Assembly (NCBI RefSeq): GCF_000350225.1
Contig: NW_005179158.1
Span: 204,298-268,297 of the forward strand
Direction of reading: 5' to 3'
DNA length: 64,000 nucleotides
From: Chondrus crispus
Lineage: Eukaryota > Rhodophyta > Florideophyceae > Gigartinales > Gigartinaceae
The notes under the pieces: generated by a model
Databases searched by the model: none
What the model was told of the DNA's origin: nothing
The model's input: the letters and a program-made list of their open reading frames with translations, nothing else
Shown here: in pieces, positions 39,999 through 51,468 of the stretch
How positions within the stretch are numbered: the stretch's first letter is position 1
How the letters are laid out: every line of letters starts with the position of its first letter
Program-made: the position numbers and the translations under genes

Positions 39999-42226
39999 GT
40001 GCTGCGTACCGTTTAAATCTAAATGCGACTTGAATTCCGTCGACAAGTACTCTCCCCCTCGATCAGTGCGAAGCACCTTTACTTTGCGACCAGTGTGGGT
40101 TTGAGCCAACTTTTCATACAACGTGTATGTTGCAAACGCCTCGGATTTATTTCTCATCGTGTACACAACAACCCAGTTCGAGTGATCATCTACAAATGTG
40201 ATGAAGTATCTCGAACCACCAATGGACTGTACTTCAAGTGGACCGCAGACATCAGAATGTACCAAGTCAAGACAGTTCTGTGCTCGACACGATGATCGCT
40301 GTTTCGGGATTACTGATCGCGTTGCTTTCCCGAACATACACGCAGGACAAACGAGAGAGTGATTGTCAGACTTTCGATTCATTGCTCTGATCACATCGCT
40401 TTGACGAACATTGATGCCACTTACCACATTATTGTGAATCATTGATGCGATTCCTTGTACATTAACATGGGCCATTCGTTCATGTAGCGTCTGCAGGGTA
40501 ACTACGTGAGCAGAAAAGGTTTCATTCATGACGTCAAGTATGTACAAATCCCCAACTTGACTCGCTGTGGCAACTACAGTTGGTCCTGCAGTAACGCGGC
40601 ATTTTTCACTTTCAAATGACACGTGCAAACCCTTTGAAACCATTTGGCTAACAGACAGTAGCGAGTATCCGAAATCAGGGACATGCAAAACGTTTGACAA
40701 TTTGCAAGGATGGGGACTTCCGTTGACGTTCAACATGAATTCTACCTCGCCGCGACCAGCGACATTAGCTCTAGCCTTCGTGCCCATCTCGACTGATCCA
40801 CATTGCATCTGTTCATACGTAACGAACAAAGAGCGATCAAACGTAATGTGAGCGCTGCAACCGGAATCCACAAGCCATGACCTTGCGTTTGCAGCCCTCT
40901 TTTTTGGAGTGGAAGTCAAAAGCAAGCAAGTAAAGTCACTCTCCGCAAAGGCAGCAGTAGAATTGTCATCTCGAGAAACGAATGCACTTGGCTTTAAGAC
41001 AGTGTTGCGTGACCGAAACCCATCTGGCGGTGCAGGTCGGCGCCCATTCACGTCCTTGCCCCAGCAACGCGCTGCAGTATGCCCATGTCTATTGCAATTC
41101 GTACATTTCATATTGCGTCGAATAGGCATACGATTGACAAGTGCAGGTGCATGTGGTGATGAAGCAGAAGCGGTCTTCATGCTTTCTCGTTGCTCTTCTT
41201 GCAGCAGACGACTCTTCACAAACTCGAGTCCAAACACTTTATCTTCATTGCCAAGTGCGTCAAGAGCAACAATCAAGTTATCGAATCGTGGAGGCAAGCC
41301 ATTCAACACAGCCATTGCAATTTCTTTATCGTCAATCTCAACACTCATTGACTGCAATCTGGCAGCAAGTTGCTTCACACGATTGATGAACACGAGCACT
41401 TTCTCGGATGGGAGCATGGATACAGTGTAAAAGTCGCGACGGGCGGCAAGTTTGTTGAGCAAAGTATGACGCTCAAACACATTCAGAATTGCTTCCCATG
41501 TCTCTTTCGCACTGCTACACCCTCGCACATGTTGCAAGTAGTCATCAGAAAGCGTGAGTCCGATGACTGCCTTTGCTTTTGCGTCACCACGGATCCATTT
41601 TCTCCGGTCATCTGACGTCGCATTCTCCGGGATATCATCAAAAACGTATTGATCGACATCTCGGAGAGCAAGCAGTAGCTGGATTTTCTGCTTCCAGATG
41701 TAAAAGTTAGATGCAGTCAGCTTCTCGATTCTGACCGATCCAGAGCTTTGGTCATCCATTTCGCCGAATGGATGTGTACCCTTCGAGTATACAAGGTCTT
41801 CTGTTCCGGGATCCCAAGCTGTTAACCGATAGTCAACACAATGGCAAGCCCACCCGTATAAGAAGTTTGTAGCGATTACTCGGAAACGTTCTTGGTGCTT
41901 GTTCCCAGCAGAGTGGAACAAGCGTATTCTTCTTAAAAGTGCCTTAGGGCGCTACCCCTGTATGTCGGCCAGTGCGGGTCTTTCGACTGTGAACTAAATC
42001 AAACGTGCCACGAGTAAGCACAACACTTTGCCTGTAGACGAACGAAGACTTTTGGTCACTACCGCGAACGGTCCCTGCAACCGAAATTGGACTTTCCAAG
42101 CTTGGTACGGTAGCCTCAGAGAAATTTCCCACAACACAAGAATGAAACTGCCTTCGTCGTACTCGTGTGATTTGTTCACAATCACGCCTAGGGTCACCCT
42201 CTTCCGTGCGAACTTAATCAAGGTAC
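39999..42226 (-). pseudogene. gag-pol: Copia A4 fragment: leader, gag, protease and part of integrase
   Basis: Family A gag starts at the ATG at 41759 and runs about 587 codons through the zinc knuckle, protease VDSGCSAH and integrase as far as LNGTQH. There it is cut by the B1 3' LTR. Upstream lie the conserved element (41808-41865) and about 360 bases of leader ending in AATCAAGGTAC, where the B2 3' LTR begins. It is more diverged from A1-A3 than they are from one another. A two-base difference ahead of gag leaves the frame open through the conserved element in this copy (FLYGWACHCVDYRLTAWDP). Confidence 0.88.
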
Positions 42227-43490
42227 TAATGGTAGGTTCGGAGGGGCAAGGGAAAGAAGGAAGGCAGGTTGATGTGTGTGAGTGAAGGAGTTGGTGCCGA
42301 GGTTTACTTTGAAGCCGTTTTCCTGCGATACTTATACACTTCGAGTGCTCCACTATCGCTCTACTCCGTCTCCCAGTAAACTATACTCTACTATGCGCGA
42401 CCAAGCGCGGTCCTCTTGTGGCCCGACCATACTGTTCGATTTCCACCTTACGAATCGATTCGTAACTATTAGCTCACAACTATTTCTACACATTCCAAAT
42501 GACTGTAAACCATGGCCCTATGCATGCAACTGTTTCACACCTTACTAATCTGCATCCAGTCATGCCAGACTTCATTGTTGTGCAACGAACAACTTGGCAC
42601 TTGTCTATTTCCAACAACGCAAACGTCTTTCATATCACAATCGCCATACGTATCCTTGTTTCTCACCTTACTAATTTTGCCAAGCACTGTCAGATAATTA
42701 TGGCAAGTTATAACAATGTGCATCCAGACTTTCTACACAACTCACATGAGAATACATGTAAATCACACGAGTACTGTCATGAACTTGCATCCAACGGCGC
42801 ACCATGACGAGAGCACAGTGCAACGGCGCGTGCTCACGCAAGACTCGCATACAGCGTGACGCGTACACAGAATAATCGCACAACTGTATTCCTCTCGCGA
42901 GAAGTACTTGTTGTACTTTTGATTCACATGTACTGTACTCGGACACGCGCAGGATCGCAAACAGTCTGACACTGTAAAACTGTAAACCCTCATGTGCATA
43001 CACCTGGATGCGTGTACATGTGTACGTACACGAATCCACCTGGCGACGTGTACATGTGTACACGGCATACATGTGTCCCGCCCGGGGGCCCCATGCAATT
43101 ACCCATTACAACCATGGCAAACCACTTGAAACCCCCAAAACAACGTAATTATGGCATATACAGGCCATTTAAAGTACATCACAAGGCCAATGACGCACAC
43201 GTGGACAACGCTCGACCAATAGATTTGCAGCAATAGACCTGAGGGCTAATAGAATTGCAGTATTTCCTGTGTAGTCTATAGTGCTACGGGCCAAGGTTCC
43301 ACTTGGGAAAACTATGCAAATTTGCATGACCCTCCGAGAGGCCACTTTCGTCCCCGGAACCCCAAAATCTGGGATTTTACACGTGTCATGTCGTGATATG
43401 GGTAAGAGCGCCCGGACCGTGCAGTCATGTACACGTGTCACTCGATTTTGACCTTTTCAGATAGCAGCATGTGGTCGCACATTTTCAATA
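42227..43490 (-). repeat. Copia B2 3' LTR
   Basis: 1264 bp, the reverse complement of the B1 LTR type. The polypurine tract (GAGGGGAGG in element sense) lies immediately to its right at 43491. Confidence 0.88.
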
Positions 43491-43501
43491 CCTCCCCTCG
43501 A

Positions 43502-46500
43502 TCACATGCTTTGGGCAGCTTTGCACTCGGAAAGCCCGACCATGCCCACGAACTTTTCAAACAGCATGCGACCAAGTGGTTTGGTCAGCATATCGGCTGG
43601 GATTTCTGTTGTCGGACAACGGTACAATGTGACCAGTTTTCGCTGCACCGCATCTCGAACAAAATGATACGTAATATCAATGTGCTTGTTCCGACGATTT
43701 GTAGATTCGTTGTGAGCAAACGCAATCGTACCAGCGTTGTCACATCCAACGCGAATTGTTGGATCCGAATTCGCACCAAGTACATCGGCATGGAAGCGTC
43801 GAAGCCACGCAGCCTCTTTGCATGCTTCACTGAGTGCGATGTATTCTGCCTCACAAGTAGACTTTGCAACTACTGTTTGTTTCCGGGAAGCCCAACTGAT
43901 AGGCCCATCACAAAGCTTGAACACGTACCCACTCGTTGATTTCCGTGATTCAAGGCATCCACCCCAATCTGCGTCGCTATACCCATGAAGTTCCGTACCA
44001 AGATCATCTTTACCAAACACTATTCCAAGATGCTGGGACCCACGCAAGTATCTCAACACACGTTTCACACCTGTCCAATGCGAATCGTGAGGGTCGGCAC
44101 AGTGTTGAGATAACTTTCCAATGGCATACGCAATATCGGGGCGGGTCCCGACCATTAAAAACATTAGACATCCAATGGCCTGACGATATGGTTCAAAGCA
44201 TGGGTTGTCATCAGTGCCAGTTTCGGCCACTTGCATTGTGACATGTCGAGACTGTTCCATCGGAGTAACGCAAGGATTGCATGCCGACATTTTGAACCGT
44301 TTCAGTACTGCTTGGGCATACTTCGACTGCGTGACGGTCAGGACGTGTTTAGAACGTATACGGTCGATCTCTAGACCAATACAAGTCTTCGCCTCGCCAA
44401 GGTCTTTCATATCGAATCGTTTGTTGAGTTCATTTTTCATCCATAATATGGCCTCCAAGTTACTTCCAGCTAGCAGCAGATCGTCCACGTACAACGCGAT
44501 AATCATGATGACATTGCCTTGACGTCGAATGTAAAGACATGGGTCGCTGCGTGTAGTGTTGAAACCAAGTTCAGTGATCAGAAACTCATCGATCTTACTA
44601 TGCCATTGGCGATGGGCTTGCTTAAGACCATAGATTGCTTTGAATAGTTTACACACCGAATCAGGTTTGACTTTGTCGATGCATCCTTCAGGTTGCTCCA
44701 TGTAAATTTCTTCGTGAAGTTCACCGTTGAGGAAGGCAGTCACCACGTCCATCTGATGCAGCTCAAGGTCAAAGTGCGCAACCAGTGCCAGCAGCAGACG
44801 GATAGTTGTGAACTTGATGACAGGGGCGAAAGTTTCAGTGTAATCGATGCCTTCTACTTGTTGAAAGCCTCGTGCCACAAGACGTCCCTTTGCAGTTTCG
44901 ACCAATTTTCCGGACTCGTCAGGAAGTTGCTTCACTCCGAAAACCCACCTGGACGTCAGGACGTTTGATGCTTGAGATCTTGGAACAAGTGTCCATGTTT
45001 TGTTTTTGTGTTGTGAAGCAAGTTCTTTGTCGATGCCCTTCTGCCAGAAGCGAGCTTTTGGAGAATCCATAGCTTGCTTGTACGAGTTTGGGATTTCCGT
45101 TATCACATGGGCGTGGCTAAGGAGTCCAGCAGTCACCAAAGCTGCTGCCCACCACGCCCCAGGCGTTTTGCGAATGCGAGTGGACCGACGGAGATTAGTT
45201 GGCGGATCAATAGTTTCTTCCTCAACTACGTGTTGCTCAACTGTTTCGGTGGTTTCGTCCTCCCCTGCAGTTGGGGAGGAGTTGGAGGATTCATCAGAGT
45301 CTTGTGGTTCATTCGGCGATGATGCTTCTGATGCCACTGCATCATTTTCTGCAACTTCCTCATCGATGTTCAAGTTGATTGTGTCATCATCAGTTGTAGC
45401 CTCCTCGTTTGTATCCATCGGTTCACCAGATTTGCCTCCCGTGGACTCGTCAAAAGTAACATCTCTGGATACGATCACTTTGTGCAAATCACCATCCCAC
45501 AACTTGTAAGCTTTCGTATTTTCAGCATACCCTAGAAACATTGCCTCCTTTGCACGGGCGTCAAGTTTCTGGATGTTGTGTTTTGGTAATGTATACCAAC
45601 ACTTTGAACCGAAAACACGCAAATGACCAACATTTGGCACAAATTTCATCCATAAGTGATATGGGTCATCTTGGGGGGAATGGCACGTGACGTGACTCGA
45701 TTTCGAACGTACACTGCATTGGCAAGTGCTTCTGCCCAGAACCCCTTCGTAACTTTCTTGTGCGCTAGCATGGAGCGCACCAAGTTTACACAAGTTCTAT
45801 TCAGTCGCTCAGCGACGCAATTTTGCTCCGGTGTGTACGCGGTCGTCATTTGATGCTGAGTAACATTTGCAATCAGAAAAGACTTAAACTTCGTGGACAG
45901 ATACTGACCACCTCGATACGTGCAAAGCACTTTGATCTTTCGACCAGTGTGAGTCTGAGCAAGTCGTGCAAACATTTTGTATCGTTCAAATGCTTCTGAT
46001 TTATGATGCATAGGGTACACTACTGACCAGTTTGAGTGATCATCTATGAAGGTAATGAAGTACTTGGCACCACCAATGGACTGCACCTCTAAGGGGCCAC
46101 AAACATCAGAGTGAACGAAGTCTAGACAGAAGTATGCCCGCCTCGAGGACCGTTCTTATGGGATCACAGATCGAGTGGCTTTTCCGTAGACGCACGCAGA
46201 ACATTTTTCAGAGATGCAATCATTGTCAGTATTGTTGATTTTGTTAGCCTCATTACCAAGTAGTTTGACTCCACTTACCACATTGTCACGAATCATCGAA
46301 GCAATACCTTGAGAATGCACATGTGCAAATCGCTCATGCCACGTTTGCAGAGTGGCAGCATGTCCAGATCCGATGTCACTGACGATGTCGAGAACGTAAA
46401 GTTCTCCAACACATGTCGCAGTCGCCACTACAGTTGAGCCTCGCCTGACCATGCATTTTCCATTTTCGAACCCAACTTTTAGTCCAAGTTCAGTCATTCG

Positions 46501-47619
46501 ACTGACAGAGAGCAGAGAGGACGCAAAGTCCGGAACGTGCAATACATCCGTCAACTTGCACGGTTCGATGCGGCCATTCACATTTAACTTCAAGTGAACG
46601 TCACCACGGCCGGCAACCTTTGCACTAGCCTTGGTTCCCATCTGAACAGAGACGGATTCAAGTGGCTCATACGTTGCAAACAAAGATCGGTCATATGTAA
46701 TATGAGCTGTACAAGCTGAATCTACGAGCCACGAAGGCAATATCTCCATATCGTTCGTGTGGGAAGCTTTCGACATCAGACATGTGAAGTCGACGCTGTT
46801 TACAACCATGTCGGGATCAGGTTTCTGTGTGACAAATGCAGATTGTTTCCGCTGAGACATACGCGGTTTATATCCGCTAGGAGGAGCCGGGCCACGCCCA
46901 TTCAAATCCTTTCCCCAGCAGCGGGTTGCCGTATGGCCTGTATGACCGCAGTTCGTGCATTTGTAATCGTTTATGTCCCGATTGTTCGGGGCACGATTAA
47001 CCAGAGCCGATGTCTGTGAGGAGCTAGACTTCATGTTTGCTCGTTGCTCTTCCTGCAGCAAACGACTTTTCACAAAGTCCAAACTGAATATCTTTTCCTC
47101 ATTACCGAGAGCATCAAGTGCAACGATGAGAGCCTCGAAACGGGCAGGCAAACCGTTGAGCACTGCCATGGCCATCTCCATATCATCGATGTTTACGCTC
47201 ATTGACTTGACGATGGCTGCCAGCTGCTTGACACGATTGATGTATGCAAGCACCTTTTCACCGGAAAGCATCTTCACAGTGTAGAACTCACGACGTGCAG
47301 CTAGTTTGTTCCGCAAATTGTGCCTCTTAAACACGTTGACAATAGCTTCCCACATCTCATGAGCGGTATCAACATCACGTACATGCTCAAGATGCTCATC
47401 TGATAGGGAGAGACTAATCAGTGCTTTAGCTTTACTATCACCTCTGATCAACTTCTTACGCTCTTCCGCGCGTTCCTCACTTGGAACTCTTCCTTCAACG
47501 ATGTATTGGTCAACATCACGTAGAGCAAGCAGAAGTTGTATTTTCTGCTTCCACACGTAGAAGTTGGAGTCCGTCAGTTTGTCGATTCTGATGGATCCTC
47601 CTCCTCCTTGATCTTCCAT
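43502..47619 (-). pseudogene. gag-pol: Copia B2 Gag-Pol with a stop and a frameshift
   Basis: Gag-protease-integrase starts at the ATG at 47619. A premature stop at 46156-46158 falls just after KATRSVIP, where B1 has a Lys codon. The same frame then continues to 45646. A one-base deletion at about 45667 moves the remainder (integrase end, linker, reverse transcriptase with YVDDLLLAGS, RNase H) into another frame that runs to 43502. All domains are otherwise recognisable and very similar to B1, including the DSA protease triad. Confidence 0.9.
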
Positions 47620-47659
47620 TTTAGTGCAAATAAACGTCAAGTATTCGAAAATCCGTTCG

Positions 47660-47717
47660 GGGATCCCAAGCCGTTAACCGATAGTTAACGCAATGGCAAG
47701 CCCACCCGTCTAAGAAG
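47660..47717 (-). promoter_or_regulatory. 58-nt conserved leader element (copy B2)
   Basis: Same element as in B1. In the possible hairpin the stem base G is replaced by A (GTTAACTATCGGTTAAC), turning a G-U pair into A-U, so the stem is kept. Confidence 0.7.
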
Positions 47718-47791
47718 TTTGATATGATTACTATGAAGTTGCACTAGGGGAAATTTGCGAACAGATATGTGAATTTATTTAGATGAAATTC

Positions 47792-48463
47792 CTAACTCTT
47801 CTGTCGACAAACTACCTTCAAGTGTGCAGCGCCGTTCTCGTGGCACTTCAGGTGCCCGTGAGACTCAAAGACGCGATTGCAAGGGATACAACGCGGAGTC
47901 TTCTTACCGTTGACAAGTTGAATGCGATGAGACCTAGACTGAATGTGGTCGTAAAAGGCCTTCGCACTATTGCCACTAACGCCCCACACTTTACAATACC
48001 GCTTATACCGCGGGCACACCTTACGATTCCTCTTGCGCTCACGCTTGAACTGCTTCATCCGCGAGAACAGCCGCTTTCCGAGCAGAAAATCGATGCGTTG
48101 TTCTCTTTATTGGTCAGGGAATAGAGCGCGGAATCCGAGGAATCTTATAAGGTGCGCTACTCAAAGAGGGAGCCGGAAGAGAGAGCAGAGACGAAAGTGG
48201 ATCCTCAGGCTCAAGCACCTCAACGGATACGACCTCCGATGTCCTAACCGTTCGACCAGTGACCAGCTTCCCAGGCGCAGAGCGCACCGGTGCTAATCCA
48301 GAACTAACACAACCCCGTAAAAACAGGTATTCACAATAAGGAATATGAAGATAATTGTCAGTAACAGATTTTGGAATTATTGCTCTTAAGAACCACCAAA
48401 ACGTGCAAAGACAATCACTTAGATGTGTAGGAAATGGAAAGAAACTCAAAACTTACTTTGCAT
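47792..48463 (-). pseudogene. Copia B2 zinc-finger accessory gene, broken
   Basis: Same layout as the B1 gene: ATGCAAA and donor GTAAGT at 48463-48451, acceptor at about 48312, fingers at about 47970-47810. A one-base deletion early in exon 2 causes a frameshift and stop. The second cysteine of finger 1 is replaced by Trp (CKVWGV), while finger 2 is intact. Conservation of splice sites in both copies supports the gene model. Confidence 0.65.
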
Positions 48464-48840
48464 GAGAGAACGAAGAAAAACCAAATGCGAGATTGACGAC
48501 GACGGCGGTAGCGGGAGCGGAAACGAAGACGAAGACCAAAGACAGAGACAGCAGCAAGAACCACAGCAACAACGAAAGCCAAACCAAGAACGAAGACAAC
48601 GAAGACAGCGGGGGCGATGACCAAAACCAATTCACACAAGAGAGCAAGAACGACAGCAGCAGCGAGATCCAAAACTAAGAACGACGGCAAGAACGAGAGC
48701 GACAACGACAGCGAGAAGACCAGCGGAAACAACGACGAGAAACAGCAGCGAAAACGACAGCGACAACGACGGCAGAAACAACAGAACGAGAACGACAGAC
48801 TCATGCAGTGAAACGACAGCGAGGGACTGGGCCCATAATC

Positions 48841-50740
48841 TAATGGTAGGTTCGGAGAGGCAAGGGAAAGAAGGAGGGCAGGTTGATGTGTGTGAGTGAA
48901 GGAGTTGGTACCGAGGTTTACTTGGAGCCGTCTTTCGGCGATACTTATACACTTTGAGTGTTACACTATCCCATTACTTTGGCACCTAGTAAACCGTACT
49001 CACCGTATGGGCGACCAAGCCCAGTACTCTTCTGGCCCGTCCACACTGTTCTATTTCCACCTTACGAATTAACTATTGACTATCAGTGCACAACAGTTTC
49101 TACACATTTCGAGTGACTGTAAACCATGGCCCTATGCATGCAATCGTTTCACACCTTACTAATCTGCATCCAGACATGACAGAATATATTCTTGCATAAT
49201 GAACAACTTGGCATCTTTCTATTTCCAACAACGCAAAGTCCTGTCATATCTCAGTCCCCATACATGCTCTTGTTTCGTACCTCACTAATTTCGGTACACA
49301 CTGCCAGACAACTATCACGGGTAGCAACAATGTGCATCCAGACTTTCTACACATCTCACGTGATATCCGATGTGAATCACACGAGTACTGTCATCAACTT
49401 GCATCCAACGCACCATAACGAGAGCACAGTACAACGTCGCATGCTGACGAGAGTGTAGTACAACGGCGCATGCTGATGCAAGGGTCACATACAGCGTGAC
49501 GCATACACTGAATACTCACGTAAATACATGTCTCTTGTGAGAAATACTTGTTGTACTTTTAATTCACATGTACTGTACTCAGACACGCGCCGGACCGTAT
49601 GTAGGCGACATGTACAAGTGTATATACACGCAGCAACCTGGCGATGTGTACATGTGTACACGGCACACAAGTGTCCAGCGCCAAGGCCACTCGTAATTAC
49701 CCATTACAACCATGGTAAACAACTTGAATCCCTCCAAATGATGTAATTAAAACGTATACCGATCATTGAAGACATATCACCAGCATGACTGCATATAAGT
49801 GGACAATAACAGACCAATAGAATTGCAGCATTCGAACCGACACCCAATAGATTTGCAGTATTGCCTGTGTAGCCCTATAACGGTGTTGTAATTGTACGAC
49901 CACATCCTGACACAGATGACACGCAATGACAGATATGACACGGGTAGAAGCGAAAATACTCCGCACGTCAAACGGAAGAACTTTGGATTTCAACGTGTAC
50001 ACTTGTCGTTTATGTGTTCAGTCGCACTTTCCTCGCAATTCTGAGGATGCTTCATTTTTGTGTTGACACGTGTAATATCTGTACACAGTGTCACTCTACA
50101 GTACATTCTGAACATGTTTCATTCTTCTTGATTTGACACGTGTATGACACTATAACATTTTCCTACACGTGTGTGACACATATGAAATATATGTCACGGT
50201 GTTTTTTGATCAAAAACTTGTAATGCATTAATCGTAGACTAAAGTCTCTACCCTACAGCACAGTGCATTTAGATATTATTGACTCTCAGACGGTCCCAAA
50301 TTTTCATTAACACAGAGTGGAAACATTATCAGCGACCGAGAGTTCAAGAGAGAGAGTCAACTGATTACCAGGGACAGAGAGTGCAAACATTATCAACATC
50401 CGAGAGTGCAAGAAGGAGAGTCACCTGATTATCAGCGACAGAGAGTGCAAACATTATCAACATCCGAGAGTGCAAGAAGGAGAGTCACCTGATTATCAGC
50501 GACAGGGAGTGCAAACATTATCAACATCCGAGAGTGCACGAAGGAGAGTCACTTGACCAGCCCTAATGGCCCGTACTGTATTTCGTAGACTATGAGTGGC
50601 GCCGATAGTTGGCGACCAAGAGTAAAATGGTAACAACTTCTTTTCCCATCAACCACAACCAACCTTTAACCATCCTTCTTCCCTCTGCCCCGCTGACCTT
50701 CCTATAAACGGTTCGGGCCAAATGCAAATTTTCGGCATTG
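48841..50740 (-). repeat. Copia B2 5' LTR, interrupted and truncated
   Basis: LTR sequence at 48841-49878 and a short stretch after 50711, separated by a D solo LTR. More diverged than the 3' LTR. Outer end missing. Confidence 0.7.
49884..50706 (+). mobile_element. Solo LTR, family D (D2)
   Basis: 823 bp from TGTTGTAATTG to CTTCCTATA, flanked by perfect 5-bp duplications AACGG (49879-49883 and 50707-50711). It is longer than D1 because its tandem array is larger (GAGAGTGCAAACATTATCAAC units of about 62 bases, 50320-50560). Confidence 0.9.
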
Positions 50741-51124
50741 GAGACTATACGCCGGCTCCCATGAGAAATACTTATGACCATCTTTTCCGAAATTTTTTTT
50801 CGAAACGTTCGAGCCGAAATTCGATCTCACACGTAATGTAATGTCGTATACGCTGGAAGCAGTCGCAGTATTAATGTGAGTATTACATAGCAGCGCGCGA
50901 AGACGGAACCCAGTTAAAGTGTCTCAAGATGGTGACGCAGGCGGATTACATATTATCTGCTTGTCGTTGCAGAGCAACAGCTCTGTCTGTAGCTCTCGGA
51001 GCTGTATGGCGACGACGCACGGAAGCTCCGAGATCGGCGTTTTCTTCCTCTGCAGTTTTGTTGCAACTAGCTACCTTAGCACAACATGAGGCAAACGAGG
51101 AAGAGACCATTTTGACGCGCTACA

Positions 51125-51468
51125 TGATGTTAAAATCGAGCTCTGAAAATAACCACTAGGCCGCAGACGCTGACTTCTTGGTGTCCCCTTGGGCGCGCTC
51201 ACTATTTCAACACTCCCCCTCGACCAGGGGACGCCAAACACACGGCGCGTATCACTGCACAACACACAGGCAGGTACGTTCCCAAGTGTGACACAAACAA
51301 ACAAACAAACGTTGCGCCGCCCAAGTGCACCCGGTGAGAATCGAACTCACGAATGGTAGCGTAAATCTGGGCCCATAACCTGATGTTAAAATCAAGGTCT
51401 GAAAATAACCACCAGGCCACATACGCTGGCTTCTTGTTGTCCCCTTGGGCGCGCTCACTATTTCAACA
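51125..51468 (-). mobile_element. TRIM: 344-bp terminal-repeat retrotransposon in miniature
   Basis: Two 88-bp LTRs (51125-51212 and 51381-51468; seven differences by eye), each TGTTGAAATAG to TTTTAACATCA in element sense. Next to the right LTR is the initiator-tRNA primer site GGTTATGGGCCCAGA (51380-51366 on the minus strand). Next to the left LTR is a polypurine tract GGTCGAGGGGGAG (51225-51213). The 168-bp interior has no coding capacity. Flanks CTACA (51120-51124) and TTACA (51469-51473) look like a 5-bp duplication with one mutation. It needs proteins from a full element, plausibly copia A or B, which use the same primer site. Confidence 0.88.
51334..51350 (-). other. tRNA T-arm-like hairpin inside the TRIM
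   Basis: GTGAGTTCGATTCTCAC on the minus strand: a 5-bp stem and a canonical 7-base TTCGATT loop, followed by CGGGTGCAC like an acceptor stem. No full tRNA cloverleaf can be made around it. Confidence 0.55.

Larger units (their letters stand above)
42227..50740 (-). mobile_element. Copia family B, copy B2, degraded
   Basis: Mirror image of B1. The 3' LTR is 42227-43490 (1264 bp), the gag-pol remnant lies to the right, then a damaged zinc-finger gene, the primer site (48826-48840, one mismatch to B1) and a 5' LTR from 48841. That LTR is interrupted by a D solo LTR at 49884-50706 and fades out at about 50740. Together with B1 it forms an inverted repeat of more than 8 kb per arm. Confidence 0.88.

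Noticed and set aside
41760..41921. 54-codon N-terminal extension of A4 gag
   Set aside because: It runs through the conserved leader element without an ATG at its start; the same region is out of frame in A1-A3. The peptide similarity to B1 is mentioned as a possibility only.
51310..51445. tRNA gene on the minus strand (T-arm plus D-arm-like GTGGCCTGGTGGTTA)
   Set aside because: No consistent cloverleaf can be formed; the D-arm-like part lies in the TRIM LTR and the anticodon-like part is the primer site.
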